This document shows, in pieces, positions 52,600-63,162 of a stretch of DNA of 64,000 nt. Each line of letters begins with the position of its first letter. Positions within the stretch are counted from its first letter, which is position 1. Origin of the DNA: Amphibalanus amphitrite (lineage: Eukaryota; Arthropoda; Thecostraca; Balanomorpha; Balanidae); contig NW_024881704.1 in the NCBI RefSeq assembly GCF_019059575.1, positions 744,001-808,000 on the forward strand, read 5' to 3'. The translations under genes were made by a program, and so were the position numbers. The notes below the pieces were generated by a model, which saw nothing but the letters and a program-made list of their open reading frames with translations, was not told the origin of the DNA and made no database searches.

Positions 52600-54260
52600 G
52601 CGCACTGATATGAATTTCACGGACGGTGCTGAATTTGAGTTTCGACCCATCGAAATGGGGTGGTGGCATTAACACCGAGTTACGACTACTGTTTGATGAC
52701 GCCATTCAGAGAGAGCAGTCATTGTGGATGTAGCCACAGCCAGGGTTACATAATGGAAACGGAGGGTGTGGTACTCCAAATGGTGATTGGATTTTGTCAG
52801 TGGACGAATTGCAAGTCATTGGCTGTTCGTGTTCATGAAGTTTCCTAGTTTGATGAAAAGTAGTGCAAAAGCGCACCTGGACATGCTTGCACATAGGTAT
52901 TTATTTCTGCTATGTACTTACACATACGAAGCAGATAAATAAAATAAGGCAACCGACAACCGTGAAAAACATCTCATGCCCTATATCATCACAGCATTGT
53001 TAAGAGAAGTGCATAAATGTATCTTATTGTTTGCATCACCATTTATTCGTGCATGCTGTCGCTTTGTAGTAGGTACAGGATTCTTATGCAAATGTATCCC
53101 CTATTAAAGCAAGCACTTGGACAGCGCAAAAACATAATAATTTCAGTCTTATTTGTTGCAATGTCATTTGCTCAGGTGGACGTCACTTGATAATAACGAA
53201 GTGCTGCAGTAATTGTACAATTTCCTCTAGCTGTCATGTTCTCGGAACGTGTTAACTCCTTGTGCAAGTCCCCACTTGCCCTCGCCGACATTTGTCACAG
53301 TGCTGATAGCACCAACACGTGTTCGTACAAGTCGCTGCTCATGGGGCAAAAATGACGCTAATTATCCACACATGCGGTGGAGATAGCCGAAAACGTGAGC
53401 CCGAGCCTGTCCATAACCCGTCGTGGGTGCGATGAGAAACCTGACCTGCCGAACATCTGCAGTGATCCGTCAGGCCCTCGTCGCTATTCCTGAAATGTCA
53501 TATGTTCAAGCATGTCCCTGTTTCGGAAACGTCAACCGTCCTGTACTGGGAATGAGGTAAGAGAGAATGGAAAAATTGCCATCAGATAGGATGTAGACGA
53601 TTCGACCAGACATAAATAAACGAATAGATAACCCGAGGTAATGTGCAGTGGGACATCTAACGGGGAAGGCAAAGGAACATTAGGTACCAAGAATAAAAGG
53701 GCTTCAAATGTCAGAACTAGCGCATCGTGGAGTGACACAACGCCTGCGACGTGATCGGGCCAAAAACATCTTTCGGGGCTTTAATTTTGACTCACGTGCG
53801 AGCGGTTTTTTTCATTAGATTATCTGTTCAGACGTGTAAAAACCAGCCGCCTGATGAAACTATTACAAGACGGATGGCGTGGAACAAAGGGCTTAGTCGC
53901 GCAGTGGAGATGTTCCATATTCATTTGAGGTTGAGTTAATACTCATCTCAGCTTCTAAATTTCAAGTAGATGGGATTAAGTCACAAAGACATTCCGCAGT
54001 ACATACCTAACCGGCGCGGTGGTTACTTGCCAGTGGTTCCTGATGATCATTATTCTTACTCACTAGTCAGTTCCATACGCGGCCATTCAAACATTTTTTT
54101 ATTTAAAATGTTGATAAGGCGGTTCCTAGACGGCCATTTCAGATGAAATCAGAGCTTCACCAAAATCCGCTGTCGATTTTGGGCTGTAGAACGTGATATG
54201 TACCAGCTTCCTCCGTCTCGTCGGCCCGCCGCCGCGATCCGTCCGACCGGTCCCGGCGTC
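52600..54260. other. Gene-free AT-rich stretch
   Basis: No exon, domain or clear repeat is seen. It separates two GC-rich blocks that each contain composite Su(H)/E-box sites. Confidence 0.4.
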
Positions 54261-54263
54261 TAA

Positions 54264-54544
54264 CACGTGTCCGCTGTCCGTGCACGGCGCACGTGCCCGT
54301 GCAAGACGCACGTGAGTCACGCGCGCTCGCCAGCTGCAGCGCGCCGCGCCACCGCCGCCGCCGCGCCAGTATCGCCTGCATATCGCTCCGCAGCGCTGTT
54401 TACCATTCTGAGGGCGGCATCAGATAAGCAGCGCCGGCGGCCGGCGGAGGCCAATGATGCAGCCGATTGGGCCCATAAAAGGGTGGTGCGGCCGGCTAGC
54501 CACCACCTGTCCGATTTTCTCACGGATCTGCCGTGGTGACGTCA
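54264..54544. promoter_or_regulatory. Dense regulatory cluster: CACGTG x3, GATA, CCAAT/TATA, Su(H)-N7-E-box, CRE
   Basis: Three CACGTG boxes (54264-54269, 54290-54295, 54309-54314) are followed by ATCAGATAAGC (54419-54429), CCAAT motifs on both strands (about 54450-54470) and CATAAAAGG (about 54473-54481). A perfect composite (TTCTCACG 54517-54524, 7 bp from CACCTG 54504-54509) and a palindromic TGACGTCA (54537-54544) complete it. The CCAAT, TATA-like and downstream arrangement looks like a core promoter, but no exon follows. It is about 10.7 kb upstream of HES. Confidence 0.5.
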
Positions 54545-56220
54545 CCGCCGGCGCGCCGGATTTGAACGCGGCGCGCCGCCACCGCCGCCGCGAAAGTGTA
54601 ACAATGGCTGGCAGATGGTGAGCGGAGGAGACTAGGAGAATTTCCTGAGCGAGGGGGCCCCGGTTCCGGAGGGCGCCTCCGGAGCTGGACGTAAACGGAA
54701 GCTGAGCGCGTCTTTGTTCGCTGAGGCGACTCAACTTGGAGGAATCAGCACAGCTCGGGCGTGAAAAGTGAAGGCGAGGGTCCGAGGGGACAGGAAGTTC
54801 CCAGAAACTCGCACGCGCAGCTGCAGATTCCTAAACAGTGTGTCAGACTTTGACTACATAATGTGTTATTACTCATTCTACGGTCAACGAAAGGCATAAT
54901 GAAGGGAACAACGGTTTACCTTCGTTTAATGAGCGGCAGAAACGTCTAGGCATTTCCTGCCTTTTTCTGAAATAACAGTCGTTCAAGACCACACAAGTGC
55001 CTTCGCTTTTTATGACAATTATATCAATATTCTTGATAAGACTAAAATAGCGGTTTTATGCAAGTCAAACTATCTGGCCGAGAAGTGACAGACGGCGTCG
55101 AGTATTGCGTTAAAAAGGTCCTCAAGTGCGTTGATATATTACTAATGAATAAGCCGACGCCTTTATCTATCTTACACCGGATCATAATTGCAGTTTTCTG
55201 CCAGGCCTCCTTTCTCTCAGACAAGTCAGCAAGAAAGAGCACTTCCGGGGGAATTATCTTCCATTTAAACGCTACACTGTGCATCTGTGTGGTCCCTAAC
55301 GACTGCAAGTTAGCGCAACACAGGCCGTAATGACGCCCACCTGGCCTGCTATGGCGATAACAGGCTAACCATAACACAGATTTGTCTTCTGCGGTCGCCG
55401 CTACAGCTGGGACGGGCGCTGCGTCTCAATTTCCAGCGAGTAGTTGGGAACGCCGGGCAGATAATTATCGACGGACGTTAAAGTTGAGTGCTGCTGTCGT
55501 GGTCGTATGTGATGACTTTCTGGGAAAATGTCATCACAGTGAAATGTGGACAGGGAACGCCAGCTATAATACACGTGGGCGATGTCTCGGCATCTGACTG
55601 ACACGCGTGGGCTTTTATGGCCGCAGCTTTGTCATTTTATGTGCGCATTAGAAACCTCTCATCGTGACATATAAATCTATTATATGACACAGGTTATATA
55701 CTGTGGAAGATAAAAAATCGCTTAAGTTCAGTTGAGATATAGGTATGGGCTGAGCTGCTAGTTGGAAATACCTCATTCAAAGACGTCGCCGCATTTATCA
55801 ACAATGCCACGTTCATGATTCAGCGTTCACTTGCTTGTTTCAAAGAAAACAAAAAGTTTTGATTTTACACGTATGTCACTTACGTAGTTGTTAGGGTTTG
55901 TTTTCGTTTTAATTCGCAATAACAGCTCAGAATGAATCGGATATCACGAAAACATTACGACATGACCCTCTAAGGTCACCGCGGTGAAGACCCTTCTGAT
56001 ATCAGCGGGACCTCTCTGTTACCAGCAGAGGACCCTCTGACACCAGCAGATCACTCTGACCTCTAACGTTAGCGGGACCCCTCTGACCATGAAGCCCCCT
56101 CTAACATCAGCGAAGACCCCTCTGACACCAGAGGAGGACTTCTCAGTTCTCTCTTACATCAGCGGTCAGCGGGACAGCCCCTCTTACATCAGCGGTCAGC
56201 GGGCCGACCCCTCTGACATC
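54545..56220. other. Mostly gene-free, with a GACCCCTCTGACATCAGCGG minisatellite at its end
   Basis: No exon is recognised between 54.55 and 55.96 kb. From about 55970 to 56225 there are imperfect 20-25 bp units based on GACCCCTCTGACATCAGCGG, clearest at 56150-56225, where TCTTACATCAGCGGTCAGCG is tandemly duplicated. Confidence 0.6.
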
Positions 56221-56274
56221 AGCGCGGGCTCAGCGGCCGGCCCCACCGGTCGTGCCAGTCGATCTCGTGCCGGC

Positions 56275-56447
56275 CACGCGCCATCTCCAGCCGCCGCTCG
56301 CTGTAAGCCGCCGCTGCAATGCAACCGCGCCGTGTAAGCCCTCCAAAGCCGTCACCGTAAACCGAGCTGAGCCGGCCGCAGGCAGCCGTCGCGCCGCCCG
56401 CCCGCCCGCCGCCAAATCAGCCGATCCGTGGGAAAAAGAGGCAGGTG
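56275..56447 (+). promoter_or_regulatory. Su(H)-N7-E-box composite (plus strand) with nearby CACGCG
   Basis: Plus strand: CGTGGGAA (56427-56434, perfect Su(H) consensus), 7 bp, CAGGTG (56442-56447). It is the only one of seven in this orientation. A CACGCG class-C box, the preferred site of Hairy-type repressors, lies at 56275-56280. The flank GATCCGTG is shared with the composites at 50009-50029 and 54504-54524. Confidence 0.5.
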
Positions 56448-57282
56448 TTGAGCTGACCGGGCCGGCCGCGCTTAAGAAGGTGATTGTGGTGGCGACACGG
56501 CGCCGGGCAGCCCGGCGGCACGATTAGCGATAAATCTACGGCCGGCGCGGTGACGCCGGGTCCGGTCGGACCGCTCGCCAGGGACAAAACACAATTAGCC
56601 GGGCCGGTTAATTGGTCTGAGGCGGGTCCGTGTGCCGATAGTGGCCGGGGTAGGGACCGAGGGTCGGTCGGGCGCGTCGACTGCGCTGTTTTCGGGGCGG
56701 AGGGAGGGTGGTGTTTGTTTGGTGAGAGGCTGTCCGGCCGTGTCGGCTCCGATGGGGCCCAGGGTATTAGTTTGGCGCCTGCTGGTGACAGGGACGCCCA
56801 TCGATAACGACCTTAACGAGCGTCCCTGCACCAAAGGGGTGATTTTACGCCCCAGTCCAGTCCAAAACTGCCGGTGTCTACCGACTCTGTTTTCCTTCCA
56901 ATTTAATTGGAGGGCGCCCTTAATCACAAATGGTGTGTGAAACACATATTATCCACTTGGAATACCTACAGACGCCCCATCGTCCGTGAAAACAGTCCTA
57001 TTTAAGTGCTTGTAATGTTTAACCAATCGTTCTTTGTCCAGAGATTGGCAAGGCAAGGGAAACCTCACCTGAAATTGGATATGTGTGATGTGCATTGTGC
57101 ACTGTGCAGCGTCAGTAAAACATAGACGTGCTGTAGCCTTTGCTATGGTGCTAACTTTAAATAATCGGAGTTTTTACCGATTTCAAGTAATCTACAGGTC
57201 TCATTTTTTAGCAAATAAAATAAAAGAAAAGGTTTTCTTACTGAGCAATTGAATGTCTTATTTTCAGTACTTATTTTGTTAA
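56448..57282. other. Gene-free stretch
   Basis: GC-rich to about 56.85 kb, then AT-rich. No exon or repeat is recognised. Confidence 0.35.
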
Positions 57283-57724
57283 AGGAAACAGTTCACTTTC
57301 CTGAAATCAGTATTTTGCTATTGATTTATGATTTATTTATGCTCAAAATGATCATGAAATAAAATAAAACCTTTTTGTAAAAACAATTTTTTCTATATTT
57401 TAATATAGGACGAACTATATTCTATGTAAAATAATGTTTGACGCGGAAGCTTATTACGCGTTGACCAATCATATCGCGTAGTTCAAACCTACGCATACTG
57501 CATTGGCTGTAAGCAGCATGCTGATTGGCTGACGATGACGTGGCTGTATTCCTGTGCAAGGCACACATTCCTCTGCAAGGCACTCTTTTCGGAACGAGAA
57601 TTGGAATATCTTCGTCTAGGGTGATCATTGAGCCGTAAAAGCTCCTGATTTGTGCTAGTCTCAGCTCAAGCTACGAAACTGCTATTCCAGTTCAAAACCC
57701 CATGTTAAAAGTGAACTATTTCCT
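57283..57724. mobile_element. TTAA-flanked MITE
   Basis: The left end AGGAAACAGTTCACTTT follows TTAA (57279-57282). The right end, reverse complement AGGAAATAGTTCACTTT, precedes TTAA (57725-57728). It is a third TTAA element of the AGG-terminus type, 442 bp, AT-rich, without a transposase. Confidence 0.82.
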
Positions 57725-59611
57725 TTAAGTTAAAGGCTTACGCGATGTAGATACCGTATATAGTCACATAGGCGTAGGAACAGGGGGGGCCGGGGGGGCC
57801 ATGGCCCCCCCACTTTCGGAGGTGGGGGGGCCAGCAATGTTAACTGGCCCCCCCACTTTTTGCTGACTTAAGTGTCTGTCTGTACCTAACCTACCACCCG
57901 GTAACTTGACAACTATTCAGCTTGCCCTTTAATGAGGATTCCTTTTTGTTTCTACAGCGTTATTGACCGCAATTTCCTTCACTCAATGAAGGAAACCATA
58001 TCAGAGACAAGACTGTGAGTCCAGGTGACAGCATTTTGTTGAATACGAGGCGCGGGACAGCGAGCACTAAAAAGGTATAGGCAATACTAAGACAATACTA
58101 GCACGGTGCAGGAGAATGCGTATACAAACGACCAACGCTTGACCTTATCTGCTTGGGGTCGGCATAGTTCGTCAAAGGCGTACTAGCTGGGGGCCAGGGT
58201 GACCGTGCCTCAGCCTCGGTTCAAACAGGCTGGGGGCCAGCAATGTCTGTTTCTGCCCCTCCCCCTTCCACTTTCAGTGCAGTGGCGGTCGCAGAGGGGG
58301 ATCAGGGCCATGCCCTTCCCCCCTCCAAAGGCCAATCAGGGGGCCATCATATCATTTGGCCCCCCCAAACAACCAATGGGCCCCCATGGGCGTATGGGGC
58401 TCTGGCCCTTATTCGATTGTCACGAGACTCAAGAATCCCACGCTAGCTATTAACAGCTCCCAAACCAGTCTTTGAGGGTCCTACACTGATCTCGGAGGGC
58501 CCTTCAGTGGCGGTCAAGCGCCCACATTGACCTCTGAGAACCCACATTGACCTCATTTGAGGGCCCCTAAACCGGCCTCAAGGGCCCAGCCGGCGTCTGA
58601 GGGCCTCACACCGGCCTCTGGTGGCCTCATTTCTGTCTCTGGGGTCCCAAGACTAGCCTTTAGGTGCCTTTGAGGGCCCCGCACTGAATTCTGAAGACCC
58701 GATGCCGGCCTCTAAGGGTCCGCATCGGCCTCTGAGGGTCCACCTTGGCCTGAGGGGTCCAACGCCGGCCCATGCCGGTCTTTTAGGGCCCCACACTGAC
58801 CTCTAAGGGCCCATGCTGACCTGTAAGGACCCACATTAGCCTATGAGGCCTTGCACGGGATTCTGAAGACCTGATGCCGGCCTCTGAGGCCCATCTTGGT
58901 TTTTGAGGGCCTTCTGCTGGTCTCTGGGTTCCAACACCGGCCCATGCCGGTATTTTAGGGTCCCACATTGACCTCTAAGGGCCCGCACTGGATTCCGGAG
59001 ATCCAGCCGGTCTCCAAGGGTCCGCATCGGCCTCTGATGGCCCACCTTGGCCTATGAGGGCCCTCCGCTGGTCTCTAGGTTCCAAGTCCCGCCCATGCCG
59101 GTCTGTTACGGCCCCACACTGACCTCTAAGGGCCCATGCTGGCCTGTAAGGACACGCATTAGTCTCTGAGGGCCTTGCACTGGATTCTGAAGACCCGATG
59201 CTGGCCTCTGAGGCCCATCTTGGTTTTTGAGGGTCTTCTGCTGGCCTCTGGGGTCCAACACCGGCTCATGCCGGCATTTTAGGGTCTCACACTGACCTCT
59301 GAGGGCCCATACTGGCCTGTAAGGACCCACATTAGCCTCTGATGGCCCAAGTCGGCATCTTAACCCTATTAGTGGCAGGGGGGGGGGTGTTTTTATCCAC
59401 CCCTCAGGTTTTTCGGGAATATCTCCGAAACCGCTGAAGCTACGATGCTGAAATTTTGACTTTTCCTAAAACTAAATTGGGCACATTCCCTGAAAATTTC
59501 AAGTTCATACCTTTACCAGGGGCGGCTCCAGAGCACTGGGAATTGGGGGGTCCTATTCGTGAAGCGAGTCATTTGGGGCGAAGATCACGATGCTGATGTA
59601 TTATAACTGTA

Positions 59612-60583
59612 GGGTAGACCGGGGCAAGTCGCCCCGCCGAGGTAAAACGCCTCACCGATGTTTCTCGGAACTGGCAGGGTTCTGGGGAAACATCATCTCT
59701 TCTATAAAACGTGCACTATATGATCATTATATGAGCAGACTGGAAAGAAATTGTGATGACTCTTTCGGGAGATATAGCCAAAAATGTGTTTTTTGAGTGA
59801 TTTTTATGTTTTGTTGTCAGATTATGAATATTGGCGTTCTTTTATGGTCCTTATTAGGTTAACGACTTTTATGTATTTTGAACAACTATTGTCTAACGCT
59901 TATCATGCCGGGTTGGTTCGTGCTAAATTATGTCTTACTGGTGTGCAAGGCGTTGTTCTCTGACCGAACTACGTGATGGGGTAAAACGCCCCAGTAGGTC
60001 GCGGGGCAAAAAGCCCCTGGGGCGTTTTACCTCTTGTGTTGTTGGGGCTACCCACTTTCTAATGTTCGGTAGCTGGCGAACAGTGAGTTTCTATGCCTTT
60101 ATGTGTATTTTTCTCAGCAACTGGATGGCAAAGGAAGTATTTTGTTAACATTTGCATTGCAATAATTTATTATTTGGTCTTATGAGGTAGGTGAAAAACC
60201 TGCTCATACAACAGTGTCGTATGCTGAGCACCTGACAGGATGGAATGTGCTAACTTCAGTGCCGTGCCTCCAGAGGTCTAACGGACCTCTCACATAAGAT
60301 TTAGCCAACTACCATGTTAAATCTTTAATCTAAGGTATGGGGCTACTTGCCCCAGGCCGTGGGGCGTTTTGCCCTGGGGTTGGGGCAAAATGCCCCATTT
60401 GCAGTTGCTTCACAAATCACTTCCTAGCTTGGAGTCCGATCATAAGTGAATCAATTTGAGGGGTGCAATTTAAAGTAAAATGTCCAAAGAACGCATTGAG
60501 CACAAATTTGGCCTTTCAGGTGATGTGGGACAAAATTTATGTAGCAAAATAAATTATCTGGGGCGTCTTGCCCCAGGCTACCC
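59612..60583. mobile_element. TA-flanked MITE, GGGGCAAG family
   Basis: The left end GGGTAGACCGGGGCAAGTCG and right end (reverse complement GGGTAGCCTGGGGCAAGACG) are flanked by TA (59610-59611 and 60584-60585). Internal GGGGCGTTTTGCCCC and GGGGCAAAATGCCCC motifs resemble repeats of the terminal box, as in the element at 15940-16835. It is nested inside the TTAA element 59364-61231. Confidence 0.78.
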
Positions 60584-60670
60584 TATACACCAGTTTTACG
60601 AACATTGAATGAAAGGTATCATGTGATAACATATACAAAGTTAATGTGCATCCTCTTTTGACACGTTTTT

Positions 60671-60898
60671 GCTATAATAGGCGGATCCAGGCGTCCAAAA
60701 AGGGGGTTATGTTTTACCTCCCAACATAGGTGCCCTGACACCGCCTATGCATGACCAATACAATTGTAGTCGTTTTCTCATAAGAAAATTGTAACATAAC
60801 AAGACCATTGCCACCCTTTTTAGAAACAGTACCAACAAAAACCTTATTTACTATACTTTTTGTGTACCCCCAATCTCAATTATCTGTATCCGCCTATG
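60671..60898. mobile_element. Small inverted-repeat element with AGGCGGAT ends
   Basis: ATAGGCGGATCCAG at left is matched in inverted orientation by CTGTATCCGCCTAT at right. The ends resemble the hAT-like CATAGGCG and GGCGGATCC termini found elsewhere in the window. No target duplication was found, so limits and class are tentative. Confidence 0.5.
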
Positions 60899-61285
60899 AT
60901 TTTTGAAAATGCATATTTTTAGGATCCATGTGAATTCCTGGTTCATTCTCTATCGATCGGCAAAAGTTGCGTTAAGATTGGTTCAGAAACCTGGCCGTGA
61001 TAAACAGTCTAAAATGTATCTGCAATTTGCCCGTTTTTACCCCCCTCTACCCCCCATTGACATTTTTTAATTTTTATTTTTTAGAAATGTAGATCACGTT
61101 GAGCGAAATCGAATGCCGTTTGAATTTTGAAAATCGGCCCGTTAGATCTCGAGATATCAAGGGGGGGGGGGGTCGTAAACAGCCCCCCCCTGCCACTAAT
61201 AGGGGTAGCCAGGAACCTGCCACTAATAGGGTTAAGGTCTCATCCTGCCCTTTGCAGGCCCTGTACTGGTCTCTGAGGGCCTTAA

Positions 61286-62669
61286 CCCTCGCCGGCCGGG
61301 GGGGGGGGCGGGTGCCGCCCCTCTATAGTTTTTTTTTTTCGCGATAGCTCCGAACACGCCGGCGATAGAGAGCTGAAGCTTGGCATACCTGACCTTTGAA
61401 TCAAACGGGATCTTTTGACACCAACCGCATTTTCGGGTCAGATCAGGTCACTGACCCATGTGGTCATAAGTGAACCTCTGCACGGTCTTCAGATGTCGCA
61501 ACTTCGCAACGCCCTCACTGCCAGAGGAGATTTCACAGGGAAATGAACCTTGGATGACCTAGTATCCAATAGGAGTCTCTCAACTTGTATAATGTATATC
61601 TCGGATTTTTCCTAAAGTTCATATGAGGTCAGGTCATTTTCGTGACCTCACCATTTGGTATAAGTCAATGGGGATAAACTGAAAACTTTTTCTGGCGCCG
61701 GGAACGATCGATCTCCAACTATCTCAAGCACACCGAATCGTGATTTCATGCACTCCTTGCAAGGTTCGATGCGTCACTTTTGCAATGTTGACCTTGCGCG
61801 ACGTCATTTATGAAGTTATAAGGGTCTTATTAGTTTTTCGTCAATAACTAGGTACCGATCAAATTGAGCTAGCGAGTCGGGAAAGCCACCTATGGACTCA
61901 AGAAGACCTGCCGAATCGAATGATATGCGACATGACCTCCTTCGACCAATTTCGTGACCTGGGGACGCCGACCTGACCGTGACCCGAGGTCAACACCCTA
62001 AGTTTACCTCACCCAAACAAAAAGTATATCATTCGACGCGCCTGAGAGAGGCGAACACGATGCTGGCAAAATCGCGGCTCTGCGGCCATTTTTTGCGAAG
62101 TTATTCACCAAAAACGGAACCGTGCCTTGAGGCACTTGACCTGACCTCAGAGGTCACCGGTTTTTGTTTGTTTTGTTGGGTTAGGCCCTTTCGGTCCAAT
62201 AGACCATTTCAGAGCCGGAAGGATGATAGGATATAGGGGGATACATTGGTCTGGGCAGGCACCCTAGTGAGTCGCCGGGGCTGAGCCCGTCCAGAGGACA
62301 GGCCACCCAGCCCCAAGGCACTCACTGCACCCGGCTACGGGGTGCGCTCCCTCGGGAGCAGCGGTGCCGCTCCAAGGGAGCAGCCCGCATGAGATAAAGT
62401 TGCCTGTCCAGCCTGGAGGGGGTTGCGGTGTGGAGGAGAAGGATTTCAGTATCCTGAGGATAGAAGCACGGAACGGTGTCAGAGGTCACCGGTTGACCTA
62501 GGACCATAAAATCGGGTATCGATCTCTGCGTCTCGTAACGGCGCACACGCTCGTTTTACCGCGACGCGCTAGCTCCACCTGGGGCGAAACGGCGAGGGGG
62601 GTCGTACCCGCCCCCCGCCCCCTCGGCCAGCGCGTATGTAGAAAACCTATAGGACCGGGCCGTGGAGGG
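61286..62669. mobile_element. Second TTAA-flanked element inserted in the satellite
   Basis: CCCTCGCCGGCCGGGGGG follows TTAA (61282-61285). The inverted end (reverse complement CCCTCCACGGCCCGG) precedes TTAA (62670-62673). Satellite units lie directly on both sides. The interior of about 1.38 kb has no transposase frame and contains many TGACCT motifs. Confidence 0.72.
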
Positions 62670-63162
62670 TTAAACTGGCCTCTGAAGGCCCAGACCGTCT
62701 AAAAGTCCCACACCGGCCTCTGATAAGTGATAGTCAATCAGCCCAGTTGCAGTGGTCGCTGATATAAAACCTCTTAAAAACGTTATAGGCCTGGCTGAGC
62801 CTAGCTGGGCCGTTCATGCTGATTTTTATAGGTATATTGAAAAGACTCGCTTTGCAAGTTTCACGCTTGCTCGTAATGAAAAAGTTGCTGGATGCCTCTG
62901 GAATTTGCATGGGTGCCAACGGCTGCGGAGGACAGGGGAACGCGTCCATCAGTTTGAGTTTATGGACGGGAGTCTCCCTGAAATTTCAACCAATTTTTTT
63001 TCTTTTTTTGTCTCGATTTTTTTTTTACCTCTGAGCATGTTTGCGAAAACAAAGTGGCCGAAATCCGAGGAGAAATCGGATTTTGGGGGTAGGTTAGGTT
63101 TTGGACCTCTGGGACCCTGGCCCCCCCACTTTCGAAAACGTTCCTACGCCTATGTATAGTCA

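Larger units (their letters stand above)
59364..61231. mobile_element. TTAA-flanked element inserted in the satellite
   Basis: CCCTATTAGTGGCAGGGGGG follows TTAA (59360-59363). The matching inverted end, CCTGCCACTAATAGGG, precedes TTAA (61232-61235); the right end carries this terminal motif twice. It is a piggyBac-type target. The element contains a TA-flanked MITE (59612-60583) and a smaller inverted-repeat element (about 60671-60898). No transposase frame is seen. Confidence 0.8.
58450..62730. repeat. Interrupted satellite of CCTCTGAGGGCCCACACTGG-like units
   Basis: Degenerate units of about 20 bp (GGCCTCTGAGGGCCCACACT and variants) fill about 58450-59360. They show a higher-order order of variants, such as GGATTCTGAAGACCCGATGC recurring near 58690, 58860 and 59173. 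The array resumes at 61236-61281 and 62674-62730, on the far side of two inserted TTAA elements, showing that the insertions split a pre-existing array. Confidence 0.8.
57767..63154. mobile_element. Large hAT-like element enclosing satellite and nested transposons
   Basis: Perfect 15-bp inverted ends CATAGGCGTAGGAAC lie 5.4 kb apart, flanked by a perfect 8-bp direct repeat TATAGTCA (57759-57766 and 63155-63162), the hAT signature. Both subterminal regions contain GGGGGGGCC runs, and the right interior resembles that of the element at 35299-35875. No transposase is present. Much of the interior is a degenerate satellite of about 20-bp units, itself interrupted by two TTAA elements. The ends and target duplication indicate one insertion event that later expanded. 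Confidence 0.8.

Noticed and set aside
58450-59360. CRISPR-like repeat array
   Set aside because: Units are degenerate and directly adjacent, without unique spacers of constant length, in a eukaryotic genome inside transposon ends.
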